Source: an uncultured Acidobacteriota bacterium
GTDB taxonomy: Bacteria > Acidobacteriota > Blastocatellia > RBC074
Assembly: GCA_903862855.1 (NCBI GenBank)
Contig: CAIOZW010000088.1
Location: 1-36,205, forward strand
Reading direction: 5' to 3'
Length of the DNA stretch: 36,205 bases
The translations under genes were made by a program, and so were the position numbers. The notes under the pieces were generated by a model, which made no database searches, was not told where the DNA came from, and worked only from the letters and a program-made list of their open reading frames with translations. The first letter of the stretch is position 1. Every line of letters starts with the position of its first letter. This document shows positions 25,242 through 32,960 of the stretch, piece after piece.

Positions 25242-25368
25242 ATATAAATAGCAGATATCGGAACACGTCCCTGATTCGTGGCGATTCCAGCGTGCAGTGT
25301 TCCAATGTTACCTGTTTCGATTTAGCTGAAGGTCGATGATCAAGGCCCTTTGTGGTGACTGAACAAAT
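25242..25368 (+). promoter_or_regulatory. Gap inside the chelatase operon with an inverted repeat
   Basis: This 127-base gap is the largest between genes from the chelatase gene to the DUF2149 gene and is AT-rich at its start (AATATAAATAGC). GGAACAC (25260-25266) and GTGTTCC (25297-25303) are perfectly complementary around a 30-base loop. It could hold an internal promoter or a stem that adjusts expression of the channel genes relative to the chelatase. No T-tract terminator follows the stem. Confidence 0.3.
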
Positions 25369-25959
25369 ATGAACTACGTCAATCAATTCTTGAACTTCAT
25401 CTCGGATGGTTTGTTGCTACCTGCCGTAACTATCGAAATCATGCTTCTCTTCAGTGCCTTGTGGGCAGCAGGGATGTTTGGACGAGATCTCTGGCAGCGA
25501 CTGCGCGGCGCTGGCGCAGTCCGGGAGTTCATTCAACTGGCACCACTCGATCATGACTGGGCCGCCTCGATCGGGAAGATGCCGGTCAGTCGCTTCAGGG
25601 AGGTCATTCAGTCGTTGCTTGACACCAGTAATGATCGCCGCGTTGCGACATACTGTCTCAATCAGTTTGAGAATGAGTGCCAGAGGGAGCTCGATCGCGC
25701 GCGGATGCTGACACGACTCGGACCGATCCTCGGGCTGATGGGAACGTTGATTCCAAAGGGCCACGCCCTCGGGCAGCTTGCTCTCGGTGATGTCTCGGCA
25801 ATGACGCAGAATCTGCAGGTTGCCTTTGCCAACACCGTCGTCGGTCTCTTTATTGGGGCAGTCGGATTTGTGATCCAGCAGGGGAGACAGCGCTGGTACA
25901 AACAGGAACTGGATACGCTCGATTATCTTTATAGTCTTTTATTTGAGGAGAAGAGATGA
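25369..25959 (+). CDS. MotA/TolQ/ExbB-family proton-channel protein (HmuU-like)
   Basis: This 196-residue inner-membrane protein has one N-terminal helix (about 15-38), a cytoplasmic stretch of about 70 residues, and two C-terminal helices. The family core is RLGPILGLMGTLIPKGHAL followed by QNLQVAFANTVVGLFIGAVGFVI, which in ExbB/TolQ lines the proton path around the partner helix. ExbB-type pentamers convert the proton gradient into force, with ExbD as partner. The next gene, overlapping by 4 bases, encodes a protein with ExbD-like topology. They may energise the TonB receptor, the chelatase, or both. Confidence 0.85.
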   Translation: MNYVNQFLNFISDGLLLPAVTIEIMLLFSALWAAGMFGRDLWQRLRGAGAVREFIQLAPLDHDWAASIGKMPVSRFREVIQSLLDTSNDRRVATYCLNQFENECQRELDRARMLTRLGPILGLMGTLIPKGHALGQLALGDVSAMTQNLQVAFANTVVGLFIGAVGFVIQQGRQRWYKQELDTLDYLYSLLFEEKR

Positions 25960-26285
25960 GACGTCGTCGTGAAAGATTCGGTGAAGAGTCGTCAGATCCG
26001 CTCGATTCACTGGCCAACCTCTTTGAGCTGGCCATGGTTCTGGCAGTAGCACTGTTGACCATGATTGCCATACGCTTCAACATGACGGAGATGTTCAGCG
26101 ACAAGGATTTCACCATGGTCAAGAATCCGGGCAAGGCCGACATGGAGATTATCACCAAATCAGGCGAGCGGATTGAGAAATACAAGGCTGCCGATAAAGG
26201 TAACGGAGAGCGCCAGGGAAATGGCAAGCGAGTCGGTACCGCCTATCAGCTCGAGAATGGTGAGATTATCTACGTTCCGGAATGA
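25956..26285 (+). CDS. DUF2149 single-pass protein (HmuV-like), possible ExbD analogue
   Basis: This 109-residue protein has an arginine-rich N-terminus, the DUF2149 signature DPLDSLANLFE (14-24) and one membrane helix (about 25-39), then a small hydrophilic domain ending in GTAYQLENGEIIYVPE. The positive N-terminus puts this domain in the periplasm, as in ExbD, TolR and MotB. Those proteins carry an essential aspartate near the helix start; D14, D17 and E24 are candidates here. Its ATG overlaps the stop of the ExbB-like gene (ATGA), so the two are translated together. It ends the chelatase operon. Confidence 0.85.
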   Translation: MRRRRERFGEESSDPLDSLANLFELAMVLAVALLTMIAIRFNMTEMFSDKDFTMVKNPGKADMEIITKSGERIEKYKAADKGNGERQGNGKRVGTAYQLENGEIIYVPE

Positions 26286-26696
26286 TTCTGCCCAGGCACA
26301 CGACAGGTATTAACTCATCCCCAGTGAGGAGTCACTCTGTTCGGAGCAAGCCCACTCTTTTTCCCGGGTTGCCATCCAGCCGGCGAAATTTCCCAAGGAC
26401 TGATCCTTAATCAGTGCTGCGTTTCGTCGCGGTCTGGCGAACAGGCGTAGATGCCGGAGTGGTGGATCAATGCCTACCTCAGGTTGGCAGACTCGAATGA
26501 ATAGTGATTGATTCTGTCGATAAATAAAAGTCCATTCACTTTAGCAGTCCTTCCATTCATCAGTTCAATTCTACCTCCGGTTGGATTCTGGTTCGTGTCC
26601 CTCCAGTTCTCTGTTATCCAAGACCTTTTAAGAGACGATAGTCTTTTGATGGGTCGGCAGAAATCATGGAATGGAAAATCATGGAACGGAGAAGAT
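26286..26696 (+). other. Intergenic leader of the second receptor gene
   Basis: About 410 bases precede the second receptor. A 6-pair inverted repeat ACTGAT/ATCAGT (26399-26404 and 26410-26415) and a palindrome GAAATTTC (26385-26392) stand out. Near the 3' end a 15-base unit is imperfectly duplicated (26661-26690, AAATCATGGAATGGA then AAATCATGGAACGGA); GGAGAAG at 26688-26694 is the ribosome site. The receptor frame stays open back to a TTG at 26508, but that part looks unlike a signal peptide. No known riboswitch was recognised. Confidence 0.45.
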
Positions 26697-29600
26697 ATGC
26701 ATTTATTATTTGAAATCGCCCCTTTAGGCAGAGTGGGCAGAAAGGTGATGGTAGGATCCATTCTGGGAGTCCTGCTGATTCTTAACGTAGCGGGAGCCTC
26801 AACGTCATCCATCCGCGGAGTGGTAAGGGACGCGAATGGAGCGGTGATAGCCGGGGCCGAGGTGACGGTGACCAATGATTCGACCAACAGTCGGCGGCGG
26901 GTAGTGACAGACGCGGGTGGTCGTTATGTGGTTCCAGACCTGGCTCCGGGTGTCTATACGATCGATGTCAGTCGGAGTGGGTTTCAGCGCACGACGAGAA
27001 GGCAGGTGGTGTTGAATGTGGCTGGCGGCTATACAGAGGACTTCTCGCTGCAGGTTGGGTCGCTCAATGATCGTCTGGTGGTAGATGGGAACAGCTCGCT
27101 GGTCAACCGTGAGTCTGCGGCGGTGGCGACCGTCATTGACCGGCAGTTTGTCGCCAATCTTCCACTCAATGGGCGGAGCTTTCAGGTGTTGATGGAGCTG
27201 ACGCCGGGAGTAAGCCTCGCCAGATCAACCATCCAGAGTACAGGACAGTTTTCGGTCAATGGTCAGCGAACAAACGCCAACTATTTCATGGTAGACGGGG
27301 TCGGCGCCAATTTCGGGGCGAGTCTGACGGCGCAGAGTTATCAGCAGGGGAGCGGAACCCAGCCGGCACTATCGGTTCTGGGAGGTTTCAACAATCTGGT
27401 CTCGGTCGATGCCCTGCAGGAGTTTCGTGTTCAGACCTCGGGGTATGATGCACAGTATGGTCGTTCCCCGGGCGCACAGGTCTCGATCACGACCCGTTCG
27501 GGCGGGAATGAGTTTACGGGGACGCTCTTCAACTACTTTCGGAATGAGGCGCTCGACGCGGCGGACTTCTTCGACAAGATCAACCGGGTCCCAAAACGCA
27601 AGCTGCGTCAGAACGACTTTGGAGGAGTGCTCGGTGGTCCGATCCGGCTGCCGCGCCAGGTCTTTGGGCCGATCGGGTATGATGGACGTGATCGGACATT
27701 CTTCTTCGCCTCATATGAGCAGTTGCGACTGGTGCAGCCTCAGGCGGGTCTCTTCCGCGCGCGCGTCCCGTCGCTGGCGGCCCGGGCCGCGGCCACCGGA
27801 GCAATGAGATCGGTTCTTAACGCCTTCCCACTGCCCAATGCACCGCGAGTGGCAGCAGATGGTGATCCGGCAGACAGCGAGCGCTACATTGCCGGACTCT
27901 CCTATCCATCGCGACTGACGACGTTTGGTGTCCGCTTTGATCACCGCTTCAGTGACAACCTGACAGTCTTTGGGCGGTTCAATCTTTCACCGTCGGAGCA
28001 GTTCTTCAGATCTTTTCCCAGCCAGGAGAATCAGTTCCGGAAAGATACGGAGACCTACACGGGCGGGATGACCTGGACGATCAATCCGCGTCTGGTGAGC
28101 GATCTGCGATTGAACTTCAGCCGTGATCGCGGGGCCTTCGATTTTGTCGGTGTCGCGGCGGACGGGGCGGTGTTGCCATCCGACAACCTGCTCTTTCCAT
28201 CTTTTGCACCGCGGGCAGTGACAGCCGTCAGCCTGCAGACAGTTCCGGGTAACTTCAGTGCCGGGTTGAGCGCTGCCAATCTGACGCAAGGCAAGACTCT
28301 CGGACAGCAGCAGCGCCAGTTCAACATCGTCGAGAATCTGACCCACGTTGATGGAAGTCATGAGTACAGGTTCGGGGTGGATTATCGACATCTTCGCCCG
28401 CTGCAGGATACGCGTTCGTTGAGTATCAGCTACAATTTTGCGACCGATGCTTCGCGGCGAACCGGAGTGCCAACGGCGATCTCGCTGCAGGCCTTTGCCC
28501 CGGTGACCGACTTCATCGTGCGCAATGCGTCATTCTATGTTCAGGATGCCTGGCGTCTTGGGCGGCGGGCGACGCTGACCAGCGGGGTGCGCTATGAGGT
28601 CAATCCGCCACTGGATGGTAAGCGACTCCCGTTCCAGATCGATGGGCTGGAGAATCCACTGACGGCGACTCTCGCCCGGCCGGGAACACGCCAGTGGCGA
28701 ACGCGCTGGAACAACTTCGCGCCACGTTTCGGACTGGCCTGGACAGTCTCCGAGAAGTTCGATCTGGTGCTTCGTGGTGGTGTTGGTATCTTCTATGACA
28801 CGGGGATGGGAACAGCGCTGCGCGGCTACAGCAGCTTTCCGTACAACACGACGCTCAATATTACCAACCCGGCCCAGCTCAGATTTCCGGCAGTCGAGTC
28901 CGACATCCAGCCGCCTCCATTTGCCGATACGCTGCCGCCGCCTTACAACTCGAACTTCTTTGTCTTTGATCGAAATCTGCAACTGCCCTACACCCGTCAG
29001 TGGAACGTGACGATGGAGAAGGGGATTGGCCGAAACAGTGTCGTGTCGATCAGCTATGTTGCGGCGGCCGGTCGAAGGCTGTTGCGGGCCGAGCAGTTGC
29101 AGAACTTCAATGCCGCTTTTGTGCAGCAGCGTTTCGGACTTGAGGCAAGACCGCTGGTGGTGATCAACCCGGCGATCTTCGGGCCGAATCTTACGGCGAC
29201 AGCACCGGTGGGAGGGTCGACAGTCTCGGTGACGCGCAATGCTTCAAACTCAGATTATCAGTCATTTCAGGCCCAGTTTCGGCGACGGCTCTCGCGTGGG
29301 CTGCAGGCGCAGGTCTCCTACACCTGGTCAAAATCGATGGATGATGTCTCGGATGAGACGATCACCGGCATTCCAACCGACCGGATCGATCTGCGGCTGG
29401 AGCGGGGGCGGTCAGATTTTGATATCCGACACAACTTCATCACGGCGCTGACATACGACATTCCGATCGGCAGAGTCCTTGGAGGATACGGGCTGACGCG
29501 GTCTCTGTTTGGTGGCTGGTCGGTCGATGCCATCGGGCGGATGCGTTCGGCACTTCCATTCAATGCGATCTCGCAGGTCTTCGATCCGCTCAATATCGGG

Positions 29601-30035
29601 ACGACAAGGCGGCTCGATTTGAAGCCGGGTGTTCCGATCTACCTTGATGACTCGGCCGCACCGGGTGGTCGAAGGCTCAACCCGAACGCCTTTGCCGTTC
29701 CGACTGCCGGGAGGCAGGGAACCCTGCAACGCAATTTTCTGCGTGGTTTTGCCGCCCGCCAGCTCGACCTTTCGGTCCGTCGCCAGTTCAATCTGACAGA
29801 GAAGTGGAGAGTCCAGTTCCGCACCGAGTTCTTCAATCTGACCAATACGCCAAACTTTGGTGATCCTGCCGCATCCTTTGGATTCGCCACCTTCGGTTAT
29901 GCACAAAATATGCTGGGGCGCGGATTGAGCGGATCGACCGGGGCGACGCAGACCTCTCCAAGTCCCGGTTTCAACTCGCTCTACCAGATTGGTGGTCCAC
30001 GTTCCATCCAGTTTTCACTGAAGATTCTCAACTGA
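26697..30035 (+). CDS. Oar-like TonB-dependent outer-membrane receptor (second)
   Basis: This 1112-residue outer-membrane protein has an N-terminal hydrophobic signal (MVGSILGVLLILNVAGA, about 18-34), a carboxypeptidase-regulatory-like domain (about 37-125, SSIRGVVRDANGAVIAGAEV), a plug (QFSVNGQRTNANYFMVDGVG) and a barrel with SYTWSKSMDD and DFDIRHNFI strands near the C-terminus. It is paralogous to the receptor at 15359, but longer and clearly diverged. The last residues FSLKILN end in Asn rather than the usual aromatic. I chose ATG 26697 with GGAGAAG just upstream; ATG 26748 would give a shorter signal. It is 411 bases from the chelatase operon and may have its own promoter. Ligand unknown. 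Confidence 0.9.
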   Translation: MHLLFEIAPLGRVGRKVMVGSILGVLLILNVAGASTSSIRGVVRDANGAVIAGAEVTVTNDSTNSRRRVVTDAGGRYVVPDLAPGVYTIDVSRSGFQRTTRRQVVLNVAGGYTEDFSLQVGSLNDRLVVDGNSSLVNRESAAVATVIDRQFVANLPLNGRSFQVLMELTPGVSLARSTIQSTGQFSVNGQRTNANYFMVDGVGANFGASLTAQSYQQGSGTQPALSVLGGFNNLVSVDALQEFRVQTSGYDAQYGRSPGAQVSITTRSGGNEFTGTLFNYFRNEALDAADFFDKINRVPKRKLRQNDFGGVLGGPIRLPRQVFGPIGYDGRDRTFFFASYEQLRLVQPQAGLFRARVPSLAARAAATGAMRSVLNAFPLPNAPRVAADGDPADSERYIAGLSYPSRLTTFGVRFDHRFSDNLTVFGRFNLSPSEQFFRSFPSQENQFRKDTETYTGGMTWTINPRLVSDLRLNFSRDRGAFDFVGVAADGAVLPSDNLLFPSFAPRAVTAVSLQTVPGNFSAGLSAANLTQGKTLGQQQRQFNIVENLTHVDGSHEYRFGVDYRHLRPLQDTRSLSISYNFATDASRRTGVPTAISLQAFAPVTDFIVRNASFYVQDAWRLGRRATLTSGVRYEVNPPLDGKRLPFQIDGLENPLTATLARPGTRQWRTRWNNFAPRFGLAWTVSEKFDLVLRGGVGIFYDTGMGTALRGYSSFPYNTTLNITNPAQLRFPAVESDIQPPPFADTLPPPYNSNFFVFDRNLQLPYTRQWNVTMEKGIGRNSVVSISYVAAAGRRLLRAEQLQNFNAAFVQQRFGLEARPLVVINPAIFGPNLTATAPVGGSTVSVTRNASNSDYQSFQAQFRRRLSRGLQAQVSYTWSKSMDDVSDETITGIPTDRIDLRLERGRSDFDIRHNFITALTYDIPIGRVLGGYGLTRSLFGGWSVDAIGRMRSALPFNAISQVFDPLNIGTTRRLDLKPGVPIYLDDSAAPGGRRLNPNAFAVPTAGRQGTLQRNFLRGFAARQLDLSVRRQFNLTEKWRVQFRTEFFNLTNTPNFGDPAASFGFATFGYAQNMLGRGLSGSTGATQTSPSPGFNSLYQIGGPRSIQFSLKILN

Positions 30036-30086
30036 GCCCTGTTCGGTCAGGTTGATCAGATCGACTGCACTGCATCAGATGGGAGG

Positions 30087-30695
30087 ATGAAATTGAAAGT
30101 TCAAACAGTACTGAATACGCTACTATTGATCGTCGCCCTGACCTCTGTTCCGACAATGGCACAGCACGTCGGGGCCTCACACGAGTCGGCGGGTGAGGAG
30201 GGAGATCTGCTCTTCATCCGCGAAAACGGCAAGTTTGGATATATCGATCGAAGCGGGAAGATAGTCATCCCCTGTATCTATGAGAATACCTTCGGTTTTA
30301 CCGAGGGACTGGCGGCGGTTAAACTGAAGGGAAAGATCGGATATATCGATGTGACCGGAAAGATGGTCATTCAACCGACATTCGATGATGCCTACGCGTT
30401 CTTCGAGGGGCTGGCCTGGGTCAGGATGGCCGGTCTCTATGCCTGGATCGACCGGACCGGCAGAGTGGTGATTGAGCCGCAATCGTTCGAGGATGTCGCG
30501 CCCGGCTTTTCTGATGGACTCTGTGCGGTGAAGGTTGATGGTGACTGGGGATACATCGATCGGAGCGGCCGGATGGTTATCAAACCGCGCTATGATCAGG
30601 CCAGCAAGTTCAAGCGAGGCACTGCCCAGGTTCGGCAAGGCAGCGTCTACTCGTGGATTGACAGGAGCGGGAAGGTGCTCTGGTCAGGAAGTTGA
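30087..30695 (+). CDS. Secreted WG-repeat protein
   Basis: This protein of about 202 residues has a signal peptide (LLLIVALTSVPTMAQ, cleavage near residue 25) and five WG-type repeats, for example GKFGYIDRSGKIVIP, GKIGYIDVTGKMVIQP, WIDRTGRVVIEP and WGYIDRSGRMVIKP. WG repeats form short beta-units of unknown binding function and are common in Acidobacteriota and Bacteroidota. GGGAGG directly abuts the ATG at 30087; the in-frame TTG at 30093 has 6-base spacing and may be the true start. It lies 51 bases after the second receptor and is probably co-transcribed with it. Confidence 0.85.
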   Translation: MKLKVQTVLNTLLLIVALTSVPTMAQHVGASHESAGEEGDLLFIRENGKFGYIDRSGKIVIPCIYENTFGFTEGLAAVKLKGKIGYIDVTGKMVIQPTFDDAYAFFEGLAWVRMAGLYAWIDRTGRVVIEPQSFEDVAPGFSDGLCAVKVDGDWGYIDRSGRMVIKPRYDQASKFKRGTAQVRQGSVYSWIDRSGKVLWSGS

Positions 30696-30777
30696 TTGAG
30701 CCACTATTATCCGATATCGCCTCATCTTCATTTGTCCGGGCCTTTTGAATTGAGTCCAGTATTCGCAGGGAAGTGGA

Positions 30778-31713
30778 ATGAAAGCAGCCGTACAGGTTAT
30801 CGCCGGTATTATCAGCATGATCTTCATCTCGTTCAGCCTTGCCGATCCGCTTCCGGTTCGGGGATCAGATATTGCAGACAAGGCAGTCCCCAGCGTTCCG
30901 TGTCAGCAATGCTTTCCACTGGAGAGGCTCTCTGGGCCATTATCGGAGCGGGCCGCTGAACTGCTCCTCAAGGCGCTCGATGGTGAAGCGCTCTACACCT
31001 TTGTCGGAGACCTCAAGCCGATGAGCAGCGGCTTCGTCTCTTTCAATTTCGATGCGCAGTCGCCTCCGGCAGCGACGCTGGCCGGGCTTGAAGAGACCAG
31101 GCGAATCCTGGCCTCCTGGCAGTGCGGACAGGAGTACTATGCCGGACTCCACCATTTTGCAAAGGTCTTTGATGGCAAACGCTATGTTGACGGGCTGGTC
31201 ATCAGACGAGGGCTTCTTGAGAAGGTCATCGATCAGAGAGCCTCGTTCTTGAGCGGTTTTGGAATAACTCGCAGTGCTGATCCGCTGGAGATTGTTACCG
31301 CAGTTGAATATGCCAGTTCGCTCGAGCGTTTGCGCCATTACGGTTACCTGTTTGGGTATCCTGATCACGCGGTCGATTTTTTTGTCGATGCCGCCAGATC
31401 GCAGGAAGCGGATGGCCGTTTCGTAAAGCGAGAGTTTCAGCGCCTGCCGACTTTTCGAGCCAGTGATGAGCGGTCGCCTTTTGTCTACGCTGTCCCCGTC
31501 GGCCACGTTGAAAACGATGCCGACAGGAGCCTCCGTCAGAGAGCGCAGCAGATTCAGGCTGAGTATCGACTCCGGCGAGAGAAGTACATTGGTCCATCCC
31601 GTCCGGGTGTTGTGAGGATGCTGCGTGACTGGTTCGATGATGGGCAAGGCGCGTGTTCTCCGGTAAACGCCAGGTTTGGCTTGGCCCGGGGGGGAGGATC
31701 AGTTGTCAGATGA
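30778..31713 (+). CDS. Secreted protein of unknown function
   Basis: This 311-residue protein has a signal peptide (cleavage probably after SLA22), a C42-x2-C45 pair just after it (VPCQQC), then a soluble domain of mixed composition with LDGEALYTFVGDLKPMSSGF, YYAGLHHFAKVF and GYLFGYPDHAVDFFVDAA. I do not recognise the family. CxxC is not followed by His, so it is not a c-type haem site. Plus-strand neighbours are the WG protein 82 bases upstream and, converging, the LytTR regulator. It might belong with the second receptor, but nothing in the sequence shows its role. Confidence 0.78.
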   Translation: MKAAVQVIAGIISMIFISFSLADPLPVRGSDIADKAVPSVPCQQCFPLERLSGPLSERAAELLLKALDGEALYTFVGDLKPMSSGFVSFNFDAQSPPAATLAGLEETRRILASWQCGQEYYAGLHHFAKVFDGKRYVDGLVIRRGLLEKVIDQRASFLSGFGITRSADPLEIVTAVEYASSLERLRHYGYLFGYPDHAVDFFVDAARSQEADGRFVKREFQRLPTFRASDERSPFVYAVPVGHVENDADRSLRQRAQQIQAEYRLRREKYIGPSRPGVVRMLRDWFDDGQGACSPVNARFGLARGGGSVVR

Positions 31714-31749
31714 GATGGCGCCGACCTGCCTTGCTGAAGCGCGTAATCA

Positions 31750-32526
31750 TCATAGTTTCAGCACCGTATCGCGGAGAATCCGACCCTGCAGACGGCTGAT
31801 CGGCAGCTCTTCACCTGTCCCAAGAACGGCGATGTAGGTTCCGCCAGGCATGGGAGAGATACTTCTGATCTGATCGATATTGGCGATCGATCCACGGCTG
31901 AGGCGGATAAACCGGTGAGGGTCGAGACGTGATTCGAGATCCTTCAAGCGGTGATTGATGGTAAATTTTTGGCGGTTGACAGTGGTCAGTTTAAGCAGCT
32001 CACCCTCAGCGACTATCGATGCAATCTCTCTGACTGGAAGCAGGATGATATCATCCCGTCGACGAATCGGAATTCGCTCGAGTCTTCGCTGAAAACCAAA
32101 CTCATTGCCGAATACTCCCATTTCAGTTGGAAGAGGTGATTCAGTCTGATGGCCGTTGAGGTCGATCTGGGCCTGTGCCCGATCGATGGTCTGGCGGAGT
32201 CTTTTTGATTCGACTGGCTTGAGCAGATAGTCGATGACATTTATCTCAAAGGCCCTGATCGCATACTCTTCATAAGCAGTAACAAAAGCAATGAGCGGTG
32301 AGGCTCTTCTGCCGACACGTCTGGCAATCTCAAGTCCATCGACCTCCGGCATCTGCAGATCGAGCAGGGCCAGATCCGGCGATAGATTCTCGATAAGTTC
32401 AATCGCCTCGAGACCGTTGGAGGCTTCACCGATCAATTGAACATCCTCGTGCTGGCGAAGCACGGAGGCAAGAAACGACCTGGAAGGTCGCTCGTCGTCG
32501 GCAATTATTGTTCGAAGTCTGTTCAT
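31750..32526 (-). CDS. LytTR-family response regulator
   Basis: This 258-residue cytoplasmic regulator has a receiver domain (about 1-120) with the acidic pair D10-D11, phospho-acceptor D56 in LLDLQMPEVDG, T83 and K103 (YLLKP). A LytTR DNA-binding domain follows (about 155-258) with RDDIILLPVREIASI and HRFIRLSRGSIANIDQI. The family binds direct repeats through beta strands. No histidine kinase gene is adjacent, whereas such regulators usually pair with a LytS-type or His-kinase sensor; the gene is therefore an orphan within this window. Its ribosome site is weak. Confidence 0.92.
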   Translation of the reverse strand: MNRLRTIIADDERPSRSFLASVLRQHEDVQLIGEASNGLEAIELIENLSPDLALLDLQMPEVDGLEIARRVGRRASPLIAFVTAYEEYAIRAFEINVIDYLLKPVESKRLRQTIDRAQAQIDLNGHQTESPLPTEMGVFGNEFGFQRRLERIPIRRRDDIILLPVREIASIVAEGELLKLTTVNRQKFTINHRLKDLESRLDPHRFIRLSRGSIANIDQIRSISPMPGGTYIAVLGTGEELPISRLQGRILRDTVLKL

Positions 32527-32960
32527 CGATCCGGTTCAGATGTTACGCAAGATCAGGCCGGGGAACCGATCACTGACCATATATCCCCCGCCTGCCCATC
32601 AGAGGTCTGGTGACGACGGACAGACAGGTGACACCATTAACAAAGCGTAAGATGGAGCAAGATCTTCAAGCCGGCAATCTAATCTCGATCAACGGGCATA
32701 ACCGTCGGCTGAGTGGCTGTTTTATCGGCATGAACAGATCTGTTGACGGCTTGTTTTCACGCAGAGAAGCGAGGAGGACAAGCAATCGGACTGCAGAAAG
32801 GGAGGCGAGGCGGGTTGTCACGAACGGCGAGGAGCCGGGGCAAATTGCCAGGTGGCAAGAGTCGCCCGACCACGGCAGGGGGGCAGGAAGAGCCTTTCTC
32901 CTTCAACCTGCTCCCCAATTCCTGGTTTACTGTCGTTTATCAGCACTATCTTCTCCGCTG
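32527..32960. other. Intergenic region without recognised gene
   Basis: This stretch of 434 bases separates two minus-strand genes. A plus-strand ORF from 32610 continues antisense into the DUF1501 gene and has shadow-type composition. The only clear symmetry is TTGCCA-GG-TGGCAA (32845-32858). The promoter of the response regulator should lie in the left part. Confidence 0.5.

Noticed and set aside
30901-30915. Possible c-type haem site in the unknown secreted protein
   Set aside because: The CxxC pair (C42 and C45) is followed by Phe, not His.
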